From an uncultured Ectothiorhodospiraceae bacterium (GTDB lineage: Bacteria > Pseudomonadota > Gammaproteobacteria > Nitrococcales > Nitrococcaceae), in assembly GCA_913056385.1 (NCBI GenBank), contig CAJXND010000010.1, positions 1-51,284 on the forward strand: a stretch of 51,284 nucleotides of DNA, read 5' to 3'. The notes under the pieces are model-generated. The model was given only the letters and a program-made list of their open reading frames with translations, ran no database searches and was not told where the DNA came from. The position numbers were made by a program, and so were the translations under genes. Below, piece after piece: positions 7,613 to 17,911 of this stretch (the stretch's first letter is position 1; every line of letters starts with the position of its first letter).

Positions 7613-8761
7613 ATGACACGATTCCTGCCAGTCCTCTGCCTGGCGCTTCCCGCCCTTGCTTTCGGAGCCACCGACGGCGAGCTGGCGGAGCGTCAGGAGC
7701 GACTCGAAACCCTGCGCGCCGAGATGGATGCGCTTGGTGAGCAGCTGGCGGCCGACCGCGAGCGGGCCGGCGGGCTGGAGGCCGAGCTGGCGAGGCTGGA
7801 GCGGCGCATTGGCGAGGAGCGGGCGGATTTGCAGGCACTGGATGAATCGATTGCGGCCCGAACCCGGCGAGTGGACGAACTGCAGGCCGCCCTGGAGGCC
7901 GAGATGGCCCGCAGCGAGCGGCACCGGGACTACCTGGCGGAGACCGTGCGCTCGGCCTATCGGCGCGGGGCGCTGGCCCCGCTCGGTTTGATTCTTGGCG
8001 AGGACGATCCCGCCAGGATCCAGCGCTTGCTGGTCTATCAGCAGCGCCTGGGTGAGGCGCGAGCCGAGCGGGTGAGCGCTGCGGAAGCGGCCATGCGGCG
8101 GCTGGGTGAGCAGCGTGCCGAGTTGCAGACGTTGCTGGCGGAACAGCAGACGGCGCGGGAGACGCGGGCCTCCCGGCTGGCGGAGCTGCAGGGCAGTCTG
8201 GGTGAGCGGGATGCACTGCTCGCCAGGCTGCGCCAGAGAATTCACGAGAACGACGCGCGCCTGGCCGTGTCACGCGAGGAGGCAGACTCGCTCAGCGACC
8301 TCATCGAGGATCTCCAGGCTCGGTTGGCTGCGACGGGACCGGCAGTCGGCGAGTGGCCGTCATTGTCGGAAGGGGCGCTGGCCTGGCCGGTTCGTGGCCC
8401 CCTGCTGGCGAATTACGGGAGTGAGCGGGCCGCCGGTCTGCGCTGGACAGGGTTGCTCATTGGCGGTGAGGAAGGCGAGCCGGTCAGGCCCGTGGCGCCG
8501 GGGCAGGTGGTATTCGCCGACTGGTTGCGTGGTCTGGGGTTGCTGCTCATTATTGATCATGGAGATGGTTACCTCAGTCTCTATGGACGCAACCAGGCCC
8601 TTTATTCCGATGTCGGAGACTGGGTGGAAGCAGATGATGTGATTGCCACCGTCGGTCGCAGTGGCGGTCGTGCCGAGACTGCGCTTTATTTTGAGTTGCG
8701 GGCCGACGGCGAGCCGGTGAACCCACTGGCATGGCTGCGCGCGGAAGGTAACCAGGGTTGA
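7613..8761 (+). CDS. envC: Murein hydrolase activator EnvC (degenerate LytM)
   Basis: This periplasmic protein is recruited to the divisome, where EnvC-type proteins activate the amidases AmiA/AmiB for daughter-cell separation. It has 382 residues (E. coli 419). A signal peptide occupies about 1-19 (MTRFLPVLCLALPALAFGA). A long Glu/Arg/Leu-rich coiled coil follows (about 22-235), then a C-terminal LytM/M23 domain (about 265-375). The LytM domain keeps IIDHGDGYLSLYGR but lacks the HxH of active metallopeptidases, as in activator-type EnvC. It is followed after 7 bp by ctpA, a common pairing. Confidence 0.92.
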   Translation: MTRFLPVLCLALPALAFGATDGELAERQERLETLRAEMDALGEQLAADRERAGGLEAELARLERRIGEERADLQALDESIAARTRRVDELQAALEAEMARSERHRDYLAETVRSAYRRGALAPLGLILGEDDPARIQRLLVYQQRLGEARAERVSAAEAAMRRLGEQRAELQTLLAEQQTARETRASRLAELQGSLGERDALLARLRQRIHENDARLAVSREEADSLSDLIEDLQARLAATGPAVGEWPSLSEGALAWPVRGPLLANYGSERAAGLRWTGLLIGGEEGEPVRPVAPGQVVFADWLRGLGLLLIIDHGDGYLSLYGRNQALYSDVGDWVEADDVIATVGRSGGRAETALYFELRADGEPVNPLAWLRAEGNQG

Positions 8762-8768
8762 GGATGGC

Positions 8769-10061
8769 ATGATGCGTATTCCCGGAATGCTCAAGGGGCT
8801 GACAGCCGGCACGCTGATCGCGCTGCTGCTCGCGAACGTGCAGGGCGTGACGGCGCAGTCGCAGAGCACGGACGACCTGCCGCTCGAGGAGCTGCGCGTT
8901 TTCACCGAGGTCTATGAGCGGATTCAGAGCGATCACGTCGAATCGGTGGATGACGAGGAGCTTGTCCGTAACGCCATCCGCGGCATGCTTCAGGGCCTGG
9001 ATCCGCATTCCGCCTACCTGGCTGCCTCCGAGTATCAGCAGCTCAGAGAGGGTACCCGGGGAGAGTTTGGCGGACTGGGCATCGAGGTGGGCATGGAGGA
9101 TGGCTTCATCAAGGTCATTGCGCCCATTGACGGGACGCCGGCGGATGCCGCCGGCATCGAGCCGGGGGATCTGATCATCCGTATCGACGCGCAGTCGGTG
9201 AAGGGCCTGGATCTGCAGGAGGCCGTGGAGCGGATGCGTGGCGATCCGGGCACGGAGATTGGCCTGAGCATTCTGCGGGAGGGCGAAGACGCCCCGATCG
9301 AGATCACGCTGGAGCGCGACATTATTCAGGTGGAAAGCGTTCGCGCGCGGATGCTGGAGCCCGGGTTCGGATATCTGCGCATCAGCCAGTTCCAGTCGCG
9401 CACCGGCGAGGATGTGCTTGAGGCGGTGGATGAGCTTCGTCATGAATCGGGATCGCTGGACGGGCTCGTGCTGGACCTGCGCAACAATCCGGGCGGGGTG
9501 CTGGATGCCGCGGTGGGCGTGGCCGATGCCTTTATCAGCAACGGGGTCATTGTCTCCACGGACGGACGCGTGGAGAGTGCCCGCAACGAGTTCACGGCAA
9601 CCCCCAATGACGTTCTGAACGGGGCGCCGCTGGTGGTACTGGTCAATGCCGGGTCGGCCTCGGCCGCGGAAATCGTTGCCGGCGCACTCCAGGATCAGCG
9701 GCGGGCAGTCATCATGGGAGAGCCGACGTTCGGCAAGGGCTCGGTGCAGACCATCCTGCCGTTGCGCAACGGCAATGCGGTCAAGTTGACCACTGCCCGC
9801 TACTACACACCGGATGGCCGATCGATACAGGCCGAGGGCATCATCCCCGATGTCGAGATTGCCAATCTGCGGGTCAGCGACCGTGAGCGCACCGCCGAGG
9901 TGTTACGCGAGTCGAATCTGCCGCGACATCTGCAGAGTAACGGCGTGCCTTCCAATGCCAACGATCAGCAGGCTCCCCCGCAGTCGAGCCTTGCTACGCG
10001 GGACTATGCGCTGGCCGAGGCGCTGAACCTGCTCAAGGGACTGAACATCCTCGGTAATTGA
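8769..10061 (+). CDS. ctpA: Carboxy-terminal processing protease, S41 family
   Basis: This periplasmic serine protease cleaves substrates near their C-termini, typically cell-wall hydrolases or lipoproteins. It has 430 residues. It has an N-terminal signal sequence (about 1-30), a helical domain with RGMLQGLDPHSAYL, a PDZ domain (about 95-180) and the S41 catalytic core. The dyad is Ser298 in NAGSASAAEIVAGAL and Lys323 in EPTFGKGSVQT, 25 residues apart as in Prc (430/455). Two ATGs (8769 and 8772) are possible starts. It forms a probable two-gene unit with envC and converges on ubiB. Confidence 0.95.
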   Translation: MMRIPGMLKGLTAGTLIALLLANVQGVTAQSQSTDDLPLEELRVFTEVYERIQSDHVESVDDEELVRNAIRGMLQGLDPHSAYLAASEYQQLREGTRGEFGGLGIEVGMEDGFIKVIAPIDGTPADAAGIEPGDLIIRIDAQSVKGLDLQEAVERMRGDPGTEIGLSILREGEDAPIEITLERDIIQVESVRARMLEPGFGYLRISQFQSRTGEDVLEAVDELRHESGSLDGLVLDLRNNPGGVLDAAVGVADAFISNGVIVSTDGRVESARNEFTATPNDVLNGAPLVVLVNAGSASAAEIVAGALQDQRRAVIMGEPTFGKGSVQTILPLRNGNAVKLTTARYYTPDGRSIQAEGIIPDVEIANLRVSDRERTAEVLRESNLPRHLQSNGVPSNANDQQAPPQSSLATRDYALAEALNLLKGLNILGN

Positions 10062-10079
10062 TGCGCTGGGTGGGCATGG

Positions 10080-11747
10080 TTATCGGCGCGGCCAGGCGGC
10101 CAGCCAGATGATCGCGCCAAGGCTCCCGACGACCCAGCTCACCAGCGGTGCATCGCCGAGCATCATCGGACTGCGCCCGTCGAGTCCTGCGACGATGAAT
10201 GCCGAGATCACCAGCGCGGCGCCCACACCGGTGGCGAAACCACGCCGGCCATTCTGTCGGACCTCTTCACGGAGAGCCGTGAGCTGATCCTGCTGGCGGT
10301 CGAGCTGCTCCCGGGTCTTCGTGACCTCGCCCAGCGCCTCATCCACACGCCGCGGCAGAGCCGGCAGCGTCTCGGCGAGATGCGGGAGTTCACGGCGGAG
10401 GTGTTTGAACACGGCCTGGGCGCCGACCTGCTCGCGCATCCAGCGCTCGAGGTACGGCTTGCCGGTATCCCATAGATCGAGTTCGGGGTAGAGCTGCCGG
10501 CCGAGGCCCTCGATGGCGAGCAGTGTCTTCTGCAGCAGCACCAGCTGGGGCTGGATTTCCATGTTGAATCGGCGGCCGGTCTGGAACAGCCGCATGAGCA
10601 ACGCACCCAGCGAGATCTCGCCCAGTGGACGTTCGAAAATCGGTTCGCAGACCGTCCGCATGGCGGCCTCGAACTCATCGACCCGGGTATCCGGTGGGAC
10701 CCAGCCCGACTCTACGTGGAGTTCGGCGACCCGACGGTAGTCCCGATTGAAGAAGGCGAGGAAGTTATCGGCCAGATAGCGGTGATCGACGGGGCTGAGT
10801 GAACCCATGATGCCGAAGTCGACCGCGACATAGCGTGGATCGGCGGGGTTGCTGACATCGACGAAGATGTTGCCCGGATGCATGTCGGCGTGGAAGAAGC
10901 TGTCGCGAAAGACCTGGGTGAAGAAAATCTCCGTGCCCCGTTCGGCGAGCGCCTTCATGTCGACGCCAGCGTTCTTCAGGCCCTCGATATCACTGATCTG
11001 GAGTCCGTGGATGCGCTCCATGACCATGACGCGCTGACGCGTGCCCGGCCAGTACACCTCCGGGACATACAACAGGGACGAGTCCTGGAAATTGCGTTTG
11101 AGCTGGGAGGCGTTCGCCGCCTCGCGCATCAGATCCAGCTCGTCGTGCAGGGTGGTGTCGAACTCCCGCACGACCTCCACCGGCCGCAGGCGGTAGCCTT
11201 CGCTCCAGTAGCGTTGGGCCAGGCGGGCAAAGAGGTAGAGGACGCCGAGATCCCGGGCGATGGCCCGCTCGATGCCGGGCCGGACCACCTTGACCACGAC
11301 ATCACGCCCGTCGTGCAAACGCGCAGGATGGACCTGGGCGATCGAGGCCGACGCCATCGGTTCGGTGTCAAAATGGGCGAACCAGGCATCGATGGGTTGC
11401 TGATACTCCGCCTCGACGATCCCACGGGCCTGATGCCCGGGAAACGGGGGGACATTGTCCTGCAGCCTTGCCAGCTCGGCGGCGATATCCGGTGGCAGCA
11501 GATCGCGCCGGGTGGAGATGATCTGGCCGAACTTGACGAAGATCGGGCCCAGATCCTCAAGCGCCAGGCGGATGCGTTCGCCACGTGGCTGCTGCCGCCG
11601 CTGGAACCAGGCCCATGGCATGAACAGGCGCAGGAACCGGAAGGGTCGAAACCACCGGGTGGCGAAAAGCACCTCATCCAGCCCGTGGCGCAACAGCACC
11701 ACATTGATCTGGACCAGGCGCAGCAGCAGGCGGGGCCGGGGGATCAT
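10080..11747 (-). CDS. ubiB: Ubiquinone biosynthesis regulatory ATPase UbiB
   Basis: This is an atypical protein-kinase-like (ABC1/ADCK/COQ8) ATPase needed for aerobic ubiquinone synthesis; it acts at the inner membrane with UbiJ and UbiK. It has 555 residues (E. coli 546) with the start ATG at 11747, which overlaps the ubiJ TGA by 4 bp. The signature KFGQ motif is in [20 protein letters not shown]. The [12 protein letters not shown] stretch replaces the usual kinase catalytic loop, and DFGIMGSL follows. Two hydrophobic segments near the C-terminus (about 510-550) are the membrane anchor. It is the last gene of the ubiE-ubiJ-ubiB set. Confidence 0.96.
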   Translation of the reverse strand: MIPRPRLLLRLVQINVVLLRHGLDEVLFATRWFRPFRFLRLFMPWAWFQRRQQPRGERIRLALEDLGPIFVKFGQIISTRRDLLPPDIAAELARLQDNVPPFPGHQARGIVEAEYQQPIDAWFAHFDTEPMASASIAQVHPARLHDGRDVVVKVVRPGIERAIARDLGVLYLFARLAQRYWSEGYRLRPVEVVREFDTTLHDELDLMREAANASQLKRNFQDSSLLYVPEVYWPGTRQRVMVMERIHGLQISDIEGLKNAGVDMKALAERGTEIFFTQVFRDSFFHADMHPGNIFVDVSNPADPRYVAVDFGIMGSLSPVDHRYLADNFLAFFNRDYRRVAELHVESGWVPPDTRVDEFEAAMRTVCEPIFERPLGEISLGALLMRLFQTGRRFNMEIQPQLVLLQKTLLAIEGLGRQLYPELDLWDTGKPYLERWMREQVGAQAVFKHLRRELPHLAETLPALPRRVDEALGEVTKTREQLDRQQDQLTALREEVRQNGRRGFATGVGAALVISAFIVAGLDGRSPMMLGDAPLVSWVVGSLGAIIWLAAWPRR

Positions 11748-12361
11748 CCTCTCTCTCCGCGGTGTTCCAGCCGCCGAATTCGTGCCTCGAGGCGATCGAC
11801 ATCCTCGCGGAGCACGTCGACATCCCCCAGGAAATGCTGAACCTCCAGGGCCACTGGAAGCCAACGGCGCTCTTCGGTGGCGAGCTCGCCGGCGTTGTGC
11901 AGCAGGGTGTCCAGACCCCGGCGGCCCCATTCGCTCCCGTCGCGCAGGCCTGCGCTCACTCGCGCCGCCGAGGCCTCACCGACGAGTCGGGCCATTTGCG
12001 CCTCAAGATCCACATCAAGGTCGCTGAACAGGGTACGGACCTCCTGGATGGTGCCGATATCGCCCCGGAAAGCGACATCACGACTGCGCCGCCCGCGCGA
12101 CAGCACGAGCCCGGTAAGCCCGGCCAGGGAGGCCTCGAGCAGCGCATCGCAGTCGCTCATGTCGGTGTCGTCGCTGATCAGGGTCAGGCCCTCTGCCCCG
12201 AAGACCAGGCGCAGGCTCAGCGCCGGATCAGTCAGTCTGAGGCCGAGCTCCCGCCCGTCCAGGGGGGCGAGCCGATGAGCCGTCTCCGGATCCAGGTGCA
12301 GGATCCGGTTGATGCCCTGCTCGATCAGGCCGAGCGGCAGCCAGTCAGTAGACATGGCCAT
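11744..12361 (-). CDS. ubiJ: Ubiquinone biosynthesis accessory factor UbiJ
   Basis: UbiJ binds isoprenoid quinone intermediates in the soluble Ubi complex through its SCP2-like domain. The start is uncertain: ATGs at 12361 (205 residues) and 12355 both overlap the end of ubiE, and an upstream TTG (12373) is less likely. The N-terminal half ([20 protein letters not shown], then [20 protein letters not shown]) fits the SCP2 fold. The C-terminal quarter is a charged coiled coil ([20 protein letters not shown]), typical of UbiJ. Family sequences vary, so the call leans on the ubiE-ubiB context as well. Confidence 0.9.
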   Translation of the reverse strand: MAMSTDWLPLGLIEQGINRILHLDPETAHRLAPLDGRELGLRLTDPALSLRLVFGAEGLTLISDDTDMSDCDALLEASLAGLTGLVLSRGRRSRDVAFRGDIGTIQEVRTLFSDLDVDLEAQMARLVGEASAARVSAGLRDGSEWGRRGLDTLLHNAGELATEERRWLPVALEVQHFLGDVDVLREDVDRLEARIRRLEHRGERG

Positions 12362-13109
12362 GGTGGAGGGCAACGATCCCCCCGCTCAGGTTGATGTAGT
12401 CGACGTCCTCGAAGCCGGCCTCCTCCATCATCGTCTTCAGGGTCTCCTGATCGGGGTGCAGACGAATGGATTCGGCGAGATAACGGTAGCTGTCCGCGTC
12501 GTTTGCCACCAGTTTTCCCATGAGGGGGAGCATCCGGAAGGAGTAGAGATCATAGAGGGGCTGAAGCGGCGTGAGATAGAGCGAGGAGAACTCCAGTATC
12601 ACCAGTCGGCCGCCCGGCCGGAGCGCCTCGCGCATGGCGCGCAGGGCCCGCGGAATCCGGGTGACGTTGCGCAGCCCGAAGCCGATGCTGATGCGATCGA
12701 ACTGGCGGGGCGGGAACGGCAGCTGTTCGGCGTTGGCGATGACATAATCGAGATTGCCGGTATGGCCGTCGTCGAGCAGCCGATCGCGACCGGTCTCCAG
12801 CATGGCCTGATTGATGTCGGAGACGATCACCCGCCCCTCGCGACCGACCTGCCGGGTCATCCCCTCGCTGAGATCGCCCGTACCGGCCGCCAGATCCAGG
12901 ACCCGCTGCCCGGGCCGGGCATCGATCAGTCGCAGCGCCTGGCTTTTCCAGAAACGGTGCAGGCCCGCCGACATCAGATCGTTCATCAGGTCGTAGCGCC
13001 GGGCCACCGAGCTGAATACCTCACCGACACGGCGCGCCTTCTCCTCCACCGGTACGCGCTGGAATCCGAAATCGGTCTCTTCGCTATGCTGGCGGTCGAC
13101 TGTGGTCAT
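12345..13109 (-). CDS. ubiE: Ubiquinone/menaquinone C-methyltransferase UbiE
   Basis: This SAM-dependent methyltransferase adds the C-methyl group of demethoxyubiquinol (and of demethylmenaquinol where present). It has 254 residues (E. coli 251). [20 protein letters not shown] leads into [21 protein letters not shown] motif I is [11 protein letters not shown] and motif II includes [10 protein letters not shown]; the C-terminus [11 protein letters not shown] is typical. Its ATG overlaps the stop of the DUF971 gene (ATGA), and its end overlaps the start of ubiJ, so the genes are translationally linked. Confidence 0.97.
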   Translation of the reverse strand: MTTVDRQHSEETDFGFQRVPVEEKARRVGEVFSSVARRYDLMNDLMSAGLHRFWKSQALRLIDARPGQRVLDLAAGTGDLSEGMTRQVGREGRVIVSDINQAMLETGRDRLLDDGHTGNLDYVIANAEQLPFPPRQFDRISIGFGLRNVTRIPRALRAMREALRPGGRLVILEFSSLYLTPLQPLYDLYSFRMLPLMGKLVANDADSYRYLAESIRLHPDQETLKTMMEEAGFEDVDYINLSGGIVALHHGHVY

Positions 13110-13498
13110 GCGCCCTTACCCCCGTTGCGCTGATGGCCGGCATCGGCCAGGGCATCCAGATAGTCCTGCCAGTAGGTTGCCTGATTTTCGCCCAGATCGT
13201 AGAGCAGATCCCATGAGTACAGCCCGGTATTGTGACCGTCATCAAAATCGATTCGCAGGGCGTACTGGCCCACGGGTTCAATCCCGACGATGCCCACCGA
13301 CTCCTTGCCGACCTGCAGGATGGCCTGCCCCGGGCCGTGGCCGCGTACCTCGGCAGATGGCGAGTAGACCCGGAGATATTCCGCGCCCAGTTCGAAATGC
13401 TGGCCATTGTCGAAGTGGACCTCCAGCATTCGGGAACGGCGGTGGAGGCGGATATCCGTCGGCACATGGCCGGTCTCGCGGCGTGCGGGGCGTTTCAT
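13106..13498 (-). CDS. DUF971 protein (gamma-butyrobetaine hydroxylase N-terminal-like)
   Basis: This 130-residue single-domain protein starts at the ATG at 13498. The domain is the small beta-rich module found at the N-terminus of gamma-butyrobetaine hydroxylase and, as here, alone in many proteobacteria. Recognisable stretches are [34 protein letters not shown] and [19 protein letters not shown]. Its biochemical role when alone is not established; related domains occur with iron-sulfur proteins. It lies 7 bp after hslU and overlaps ubiE by 4 bp. The context does not identify its function. Confidence 0.88.
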   Translation of the reverse strand: MKRPARRETGHVPTDIRLHRRSRMLEVHFDNGQHFELGAEYLRVYSPSAEVRGHGPGQAILQVGKESVGIVGIEPVGQYALRIDFDDGHNTGLYSWDLLYDLGENQATYWQDYLDALADAGHQRNGGKGA

Positions 13499-13505
13499 GT
13501 CGACC

Positions 13506-14828
13506 TCAGAGAATGTACCGGCTGAGGTCTTCATCGCCCGCGAGGTCCGCGAGCTGTGCGTCCACGTATTCGGCGTCGATGGTGACCGCCCCGCCGCTCT
13601 GATCCGGTGCGCCGTAGGAGATGGCCTCCAGCAGTCGCTCCATGATGGTGTGGAGCCTTCGCGCACCAATGTTCTCGGTCCGCTCGTTGACCTCCCAGGC
13701 CACGCGGGCGATCCGGTCGACACCCTCCGCGGTAAAGGCGAGCTCCATCCCTTCGGTGGCGAGGAGGGCCTGGTACTGCCGTACGAGGGAGGCGTCCGGC
13801 TCGGTGAGGATGCACACGAAATCCTCCACCGAGAGGGAGTCGAGCTCCACGCGGATGGGCAATCGGCCCTGCAGTTCCGGGATCAGGTCGGAGGGCTTGG
13901 AGACGTGGAATGCACCGGAGGCGATGAACAGGATATGGTCGGTATTGACCATGCCGTGCCGTGTCGAGACCGTACTGCCCTCGACCAGAGGCAGCAGGTC
14001 GCGCTGGACGCCCTCGCGGGAGATATCGCCGCCGCTGCCCTGCTCGCTGCGACGCGCGACCTTGTCGATTTCGTCGATGAACACGATGCCGCTCTGCTCC
14101 ACGGCCTCGATGGCCTTCTGCTTGATCTCCTCCTCGTTGACCAGCCGGGCCGCCTCTTCATCGCGCAGCACCCGCCAGGCGTCGGCGATGCGCATGCGCT
14201 GGCGCTCGCTGCGCTGGTTGCCGAGATTCTGGAACATGCCCTGGAGCTGACTGGTGAGCTGCTCCATTCCCGGCGGCGCCATGATGTCCAGGCCCGGTTG
14301 CTGTCCGCGGACATCGATCTCGATTTCGCGATCGTCCAGTTCGCCCTCGCGCAGCTTCTTGCGCATCTTCTGCCGGGTGCTGTCCAGGCTTTCGTCGGCC
14401 TCTCCACCGCGGGCCTGGGGCAGGAGCGCGTCGAGAATACGATCCTCCGCCGCGTCCTCTGCCCGGTTCGCCTGACGGGCCATCTCCTGCTGGCGGATCA
14501 TCTTCACGGCGTTGTCCGTGAGATCGCGAATGACCGACTCCACGTCGCGGCCGACATATCCCACCTCGGTAAACTTGGTCGCCTCGATCTTGATGAACGG
14601 TGCGTTGGCCAGCCGCGCCAGACGTCGCGCGATCTCCGTCTTGCCAACGCCGGTGGGACCGATCATCAGGATATTCTTGGGGGTGATCTCGGGCCGCAGC
14701 TCGGCATCCACCTGGAGTCGCCGCCAGCGGTTGCGCAGGGCATTGGCGACGGCCCGCTTGGCGTCGCCCTGGCCAACAATATGCTTATCCAGCTCCTGGA
14801 CGATTTCGCGGGGTGTCATTTCGCTCAT
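13506..14828 (-). CDS. hslU: ATP-dependent protease ATPase subunit HslU (ClpY)
   Basis: This AAA+ hexameric unfoldase feeds proteins into the HslV peptidase. It has 440 residues (E. coli 443). The start [20 protein letters not shown] is typical. Walker A GPTGVGKT is at 57-64, and Walker B is in [12 protein letters not shown]. The intermediate (I) domain lies at about residues 110-240, and the C-terminus LSRYIL is the tail that docks into HslV. Its ATG overlaps the hslV stop by one base (TGATG). Confidence 0.98.
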   Translation of the reverse strand: MSEMTPREIVQELDKHIVGQGDAKRAVANALRNRWRRLQVDAELRPEITPKNILMIGPTGVGKTEIARRLARLANAPFIKIEATKFTEVGYVGRDVESVIRDLTDNAVKMIRQQEMARQANRAEDAAEDRILDALLPQARGGEADESLDSTRQKMRKKLREGELDDREIEIDVRGQQPGLDIMAPPGMEQLTSQLQGMFQNLGNQRSERQRMRIADAWRVLRDEEAARLVNEEEIKQKAIEAVEQSGIVFIDEIDKVARRSEQGSGGDISREGVQRDLLPLVEGSTVSTRHGMVNTDHILFIASGAFHVSKPSDLIPELQGRLPIRVELDSLSVEDFVCILTEPDASLVRQYQALLATEGMELAFTAEGVDRIARVAWEVNERTENIGARRLHTIMERLLEAISYGAPDQSGGAVTIDAEYVDAQLADLAGDEDLSRYIL

Positions 14829-15376
14829 CAGGCTGTCCCGTCGCCGAGGGTTTCAATGGTCAGGTTATGGTTCGTATAGATGCAGATGTCAGCGGCAATG
14901 CCGAGCGCCCGCCGCACAATGGTCGCGGCATCCAGATCCGTCTCGGCCATCAGCGCCTGGGCTGCCGCCTGGGCGAAACCCGAGCCGGAGCCAATGGCCA
15001 TGAGATCGCGCTCGGGCTCAACGACATCGCCGTTGCCCGAAATCATCAGCAGGCTTTCCCGGTCGGCCACCATCAGCAGCGCCTCGAGTCGCCGCAGGGC
15101 CCGATCCGAGCGCCAGTCCTTGGCCATTTCCACCGCCGCCCGGGTCAGCTGACCCCGATAGCGCTCGAGCTGGCCCTCGAAGCGCTCGAATAGCGTGAAG
15201 GCATCGGCGGTGCCCCCGGCGAATCCGGCCAGTACCCGATCGTGGAAGAGCCGACGCACCTTGCGTGCGTTGCCCTTCATGACGGTGTCACCCAGTGTCA
15301 CCTGGCCGTCACCACCGACGGCGGTCTGGCCATTGCGGCGCACGGCGAGAATGGTGGTGCCATCAAACTGCTGCAA
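14828..15376 (-). CDS. hslV: ATP-dependent protease peptidase subunit HslV (ClpQ)
   Basis: This proteasome-beta-like threonine peptidase forms the core of HslUV. The frame has no ATG before the conserved region. The best start is TTG at 15376, with GGAGA five bases upstream, giving 182 residues (E. coli 176). The protein begins [16 protein letters not shown], so the nucleophilic Thr would be Thr7, exposed after removal of a six-residue leader. [16 protein letters not shown] and [18 protein letters not shown] are highly conserved. It lies 71 bp after xerC and is translationally linked to hslU. Confidence 0.96.
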   Translation of the reverse strand: MQQFDGTTILAVRRNGQTAVGGDGQVTLGDTVMKGNARKVRRLFHDRVLAGFAGGTADAFTLFERFEGQLERYRGQLTRAAVEMAKDWRSDRALRRLEALLMVADRESLLMISGNGDVVEPERDLMAIGSGSGFAQAAAQALMAETDLDAATIVRRALGIAADICIYTNHNLTIETLGDGTA

Positions 15377-15447
15377 AACGGTTCTCCGGGCGTTGCTGTA
15401 CTGGCGTTCAGGACCCGTCATGGTAACGCAGCCGCGCCGAATCCGGG

Positions 15448-16371
15448 CTACTTCCGTTTGCGTCGTGCCCGGGGATGGGCGCGGTCGTAGACCTCGGCCA
15501 GATGCTGGAAATCCAGATGAGTATAGATCTGCGTGGTACCGATATCGGCATGGCCCAGAAGTTCCTGCACGGCGCGCAAATCGCCGCTGGATTCCAGGAG
15601 GTGTGTGGCGAATGCGTGTCGCAGCATATGGGGGTGGACCGGCTGATCCAGCCCCCGGGTACGGGCCAGTTCGGCGAGGCGGGTCTGTATGGCGCGATGG
15701 GAGAGACGGCCACCCCGGCGGCTGACGAACAGGGCCGATTCCCCCGGCCGGGCCAGTTCGTCCCGCACGGCGAGCCAGCCTCCGAGTGCCTCCCGGGCCT
15801 TGCGACCCACCGGGACGATACGCGTTCGGGCGCCCTTGCCGATGACCCGGAGCTCGCTGGGCTGACCCGCGGCATCGGTGATGTCGAGGGCGGCGACTTC
15901 GGCGAGGCGCAGGCCGGCGCCGTAGACAAGCTCGAAAATGGCCTGATCGCGCTGCGTGAGCGGATTGTTCTGCGGCGCTGCCGTGTCCGGCGCATCGAGC
16001 AGTCGGGTCATGGCGTCCACGTCCAGTGTCTCGGGCAGTCTCCGGCGCTCCCGGGGCGCCCGGATATCCGCGCCGGGGTCGTTCTGCGCGAGCCCCTCCC
16101 TCTGGAGGTAGCGATAGAACCCGCGCACTGCCGAAAGTTGCCTCTGCAGAGAGCGCGGTGAGAGTCCGCGGCGGTGGCCGGCGCTGATCCACGCCCGGAC
16201 ATGAGCGCTGCTCACGGCCCGCCAGTCATGGGCATCCGTGCCGTCCAGGAAATCGGCGAACGACTCGAGATCGCGGCGGTAGTGTCGGCAGGTCAGCGTC
16301 GAGAGACGACGCTCATCCCGGAGATGGGCGAGGTAGGTATCGAGAGCCGGCTGCAGCCCGGCCGCGGTCAA
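15448..16371 (-). CDS. xerC: Site-specific tyrosine recombinase XerC
   Basis: XerC acts with XerD at dif to resolve chromosome dimers. It has 307 residues (E. coli 298) from a TTG start at 16371, preceded by GGGGAG and overlapping the DUF484 stop (TTGA). The N-terminal SAM-like DNA-binding domain covers about residues 8-95. All catalytic residues are present: Arg155, Lys179, His248, Arg251, His274 and Tyr283 ([16 protein letters not shown] and [16 protein letters not shown]). The dapF-DUF484-xerC order favours a chromosomal XerC rather than a phage or integron integrase. Confidence 0.95.
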   Translation of the reverse strand: MTAAGLQPALDTYLAHLRDERRLSTLTCRHYRRDLESFADFLDGTDAHDWRAVSSAHVRAWISAGHRRGLSPRSLQRQLSAVRGFYRYLQREGLAQNDPGADIRAPRERRRLPETLDVDAMTRLLDAPDTAAPQNNPLTQRDQAIFELVYGAGLRLAEVAALDITDAAGQPSELRVIGKGARTRIVPVGRKAREALGGWLAVRDELARPGESALFVSRRGGRLSHRAIQTRLAELARTRGLDQPVHPHMLRHAFATHLLESSGDLRAVQELLGHADIGTTQIYTHLDFQHLAEVYDRAHPRARRKRK

Positions 16372-17075
16372 CCGGACTCCCCGTTGAGGGAACGGCGCAG
16401 CACCCGCGCCACCAGTGATCCCAGCTGGCCGAGAAACACCGTGCCCTGGTCATCATGGTAGCGGTCGGGATCGCGGCTGCCGATGGCGATAAAGCCCCGC
16501 AGGGGCGTCTCGTCCATCGGGATCACGGCAGCTGATGCCAGTGTCTCTGCCTGATCGCCAAAGATCAGTGCCAGGCGCTCGGCGTCGAGGCTGCCCAGAA
16601 CCGGTGTGGTGCCGGGGAAATGCTCTTCGAGTTGCACGGCTTCGGCGTCATCGGGGGCAAGCACTGGAACACCCCCACCGGGGAGGCCATTGCCGATCAG
16701 CAGCACCTGCACGACATCGGCGCGGAAGTCCTGTCGCAGGCCGTCCCGCAGTGCCACCAGGACGCTCTCGAGGTCTTCCGCGGCCAGCAACTCCAGGGTA
16801 AAGCGATGCAGCTGCTCGGCCAGCCTGTCGTTGTCCCGGGCGATGTAGAGCAGTTGATCGAGCCGCTGGGACAGTTCGCGGGCCTCCTCGCGCAGGATGG
16901 ATACCTGGTACTCGATAAGGGAGACCGCGCCACCGCTCTCGTGGGGGATGTCCAGATCAACCAGCACGTCCCGATGACGCCGGAGCAGATCCGGGTGTTC
17001 GCGCAGGTAATCGAGCACCTGGCGTTCGTCGAGATCGTTGCCCGTCTCCGCAGATTCCGTGGTTTGCCTGCTCAT
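16368..17075 (-). CDS. DUF484 family GAF-like protein
   Basis: This 235-residue protein corresponds to E. coli YigA and related DUF484 proteins. It has a GAF-like C-terminal half and an N-terminal helical region. ERQVLDYLREHPDLLRRHRD near the N-terminus is the family hallmark. A coiled-coil stretch follows (REEARELSQRLDQLLYIARD), and PLRGFIAIGSRDPDRYHDDQ is in the GAF-like part. It shows no catalytic motif. Its role is unknown; it is consistently placed between dapF and xerC. The ATG at 17075 overlaps the dapF stop by 4 bp. Confidence 0.9.
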   Translation of the reverse strand: MSRQTTESAETGNDLDERQVLDYLREHPDLLRRHRDVLVDLDIPHESGGAVSLIEYQVSILREEARELSQRLDQLLYIARDNDRLAEQLHRFTLELLAAEDLESVLVALRDGLRQDFRADVVQVLLIGNGLPGGGVPVLAPDDAEAVQLEEHFPGTTPVLGSLDAERLALIFGDQAETLASAAVIPMDETPLRGFIAIGSRDPDRYHDDQGTVFLGQLGSLVARVLRRSLNGESG

Positions 17076-17911
17076 TCCGCCCCCGCCGCCATTGTGCCCT
17101 CGAATACGGGTACCGCCGGGCCGGTCATCCACACCGGTTCCCCCATGCCGCCCCAGTGTATCACCAGCCTGCCGCCGGGCAGGTCCACTGTGACCCGAGG
17201 GTCGAACCAGCCGTTGAGAATGCCGGCGACCACGGCGGCACAGGCGCCCGTGCCACAGGCGAGGGTCTCGCCGACACCGCGCTCGTAGACGCGAAGCCTG
17301 GCGCTGTCGCGATCGAGGACCTGGAGGAACCCGGCGTTGACCCGGTTGGGGAAGTCGGGATGTCGCTCCAGCAGAGGCCCGAGGCTTGCCACCGGTGCGT
17401 TGTCCACGTTGTCCACCCGCAGCACCAGGTGCGGGTTTCCCATGGACACGGCGGCCACCTCGAACGCCTGCTGCTGGACTTCGAGCGGATAGAGCGCCTG
17501 CCATTCTGACGCCCGGAAAGGGATATCCGCCGGCGTCAGCACGGGTGGGCCCATATCGACCCGGACCATGTCACCGGCGAGCAACTCCACCCGGGTGAGC
17601 CCGTTGACGGTCTCGAGTGTCATCCGCTCGTCTGCCGAGAGACCGTGATCCTTGAGGAAACGGGCCATGCAGCGCACGCCATTGCCACAGTGTTCGACCT
17701 CACCGCCGTCGGCGTTCCAGATCCGGTAGCGGAAATCGGCTTCCGGAGCCCGCGCCGGCTCGGCAAGGAGCACCTGGTCACAGCCGATGCCGTAGCGGCG
17801 GTCGGCCATGCGACGGACCCGCTCCGGTGTGATGTCCAGCGGGTTGGTGATGCCGTCGAGCACGACAAAGTCGTTGCCCAGCCCCTGCATCTTGGTAAAC
17901 CCGAGGCTCAT
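17072..17911 (-). CDS. dapF: Diaminopimelate epimerase
   Basis: It interconverts LL- and meso-diaminopimelate for peptidoglycan and lysine, a cofactor-independent two-cysteine racemisation. It has 279 residues (E. coli 274). The catalytic pair is Cys75 in EVEHCGNGVRC and Cys219 in ETLACGTGACAAV. The N-terminal FTKMQGLGNDFVVLDG is diagnostic. It directly follows lysA, the next enzyme of the pathway, and overlaps it by 4 bp. Confidence 0.98.
   Translation of the reverse strand: MSLGFTKMQGLGNDFVVLDGITNPLDITPERVRRMADRRYGIGCDQVLLAEPARAPEADFRYRIWNADGGEVEHCGNGVRCMARFLKDHGLSADERMTLETVNGLTRVELLAGDMVRVDMGPPVLTPADIPFRASEWQALYPLEVQQQAFEVAAVSMGNPHLVLRVDNVDNAPVASLGPLLERHPDFPNRVNAGFLQVLDRDSARLRVYERGVGETLACGTGACAAVVAGILNGWFDPRVTVDLPGGRLVIHWGGMGEPVWMTGPAVPVFEGTMAAGAE

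Noticed and set aside
8330-8760. Active LytM endopeptidase in envC
   Set aside because: The HxH metal-binding motif is missing, so it is an activator-type degenerate LytM domain and not a hydrolase.
13407-14879. 490-codon plus-strand open frame across hslU
   Set aside because: It is antisense to the fully conserved hslU gene and is a by-product of its codon use.
15448-16371. Phage or integron integrase
   Set aside because: All tyrosine-recombinase residues are present, but the gene follows dapF-DUF484 in the chromosomal xerC order, with no att site or phage genes nearby.
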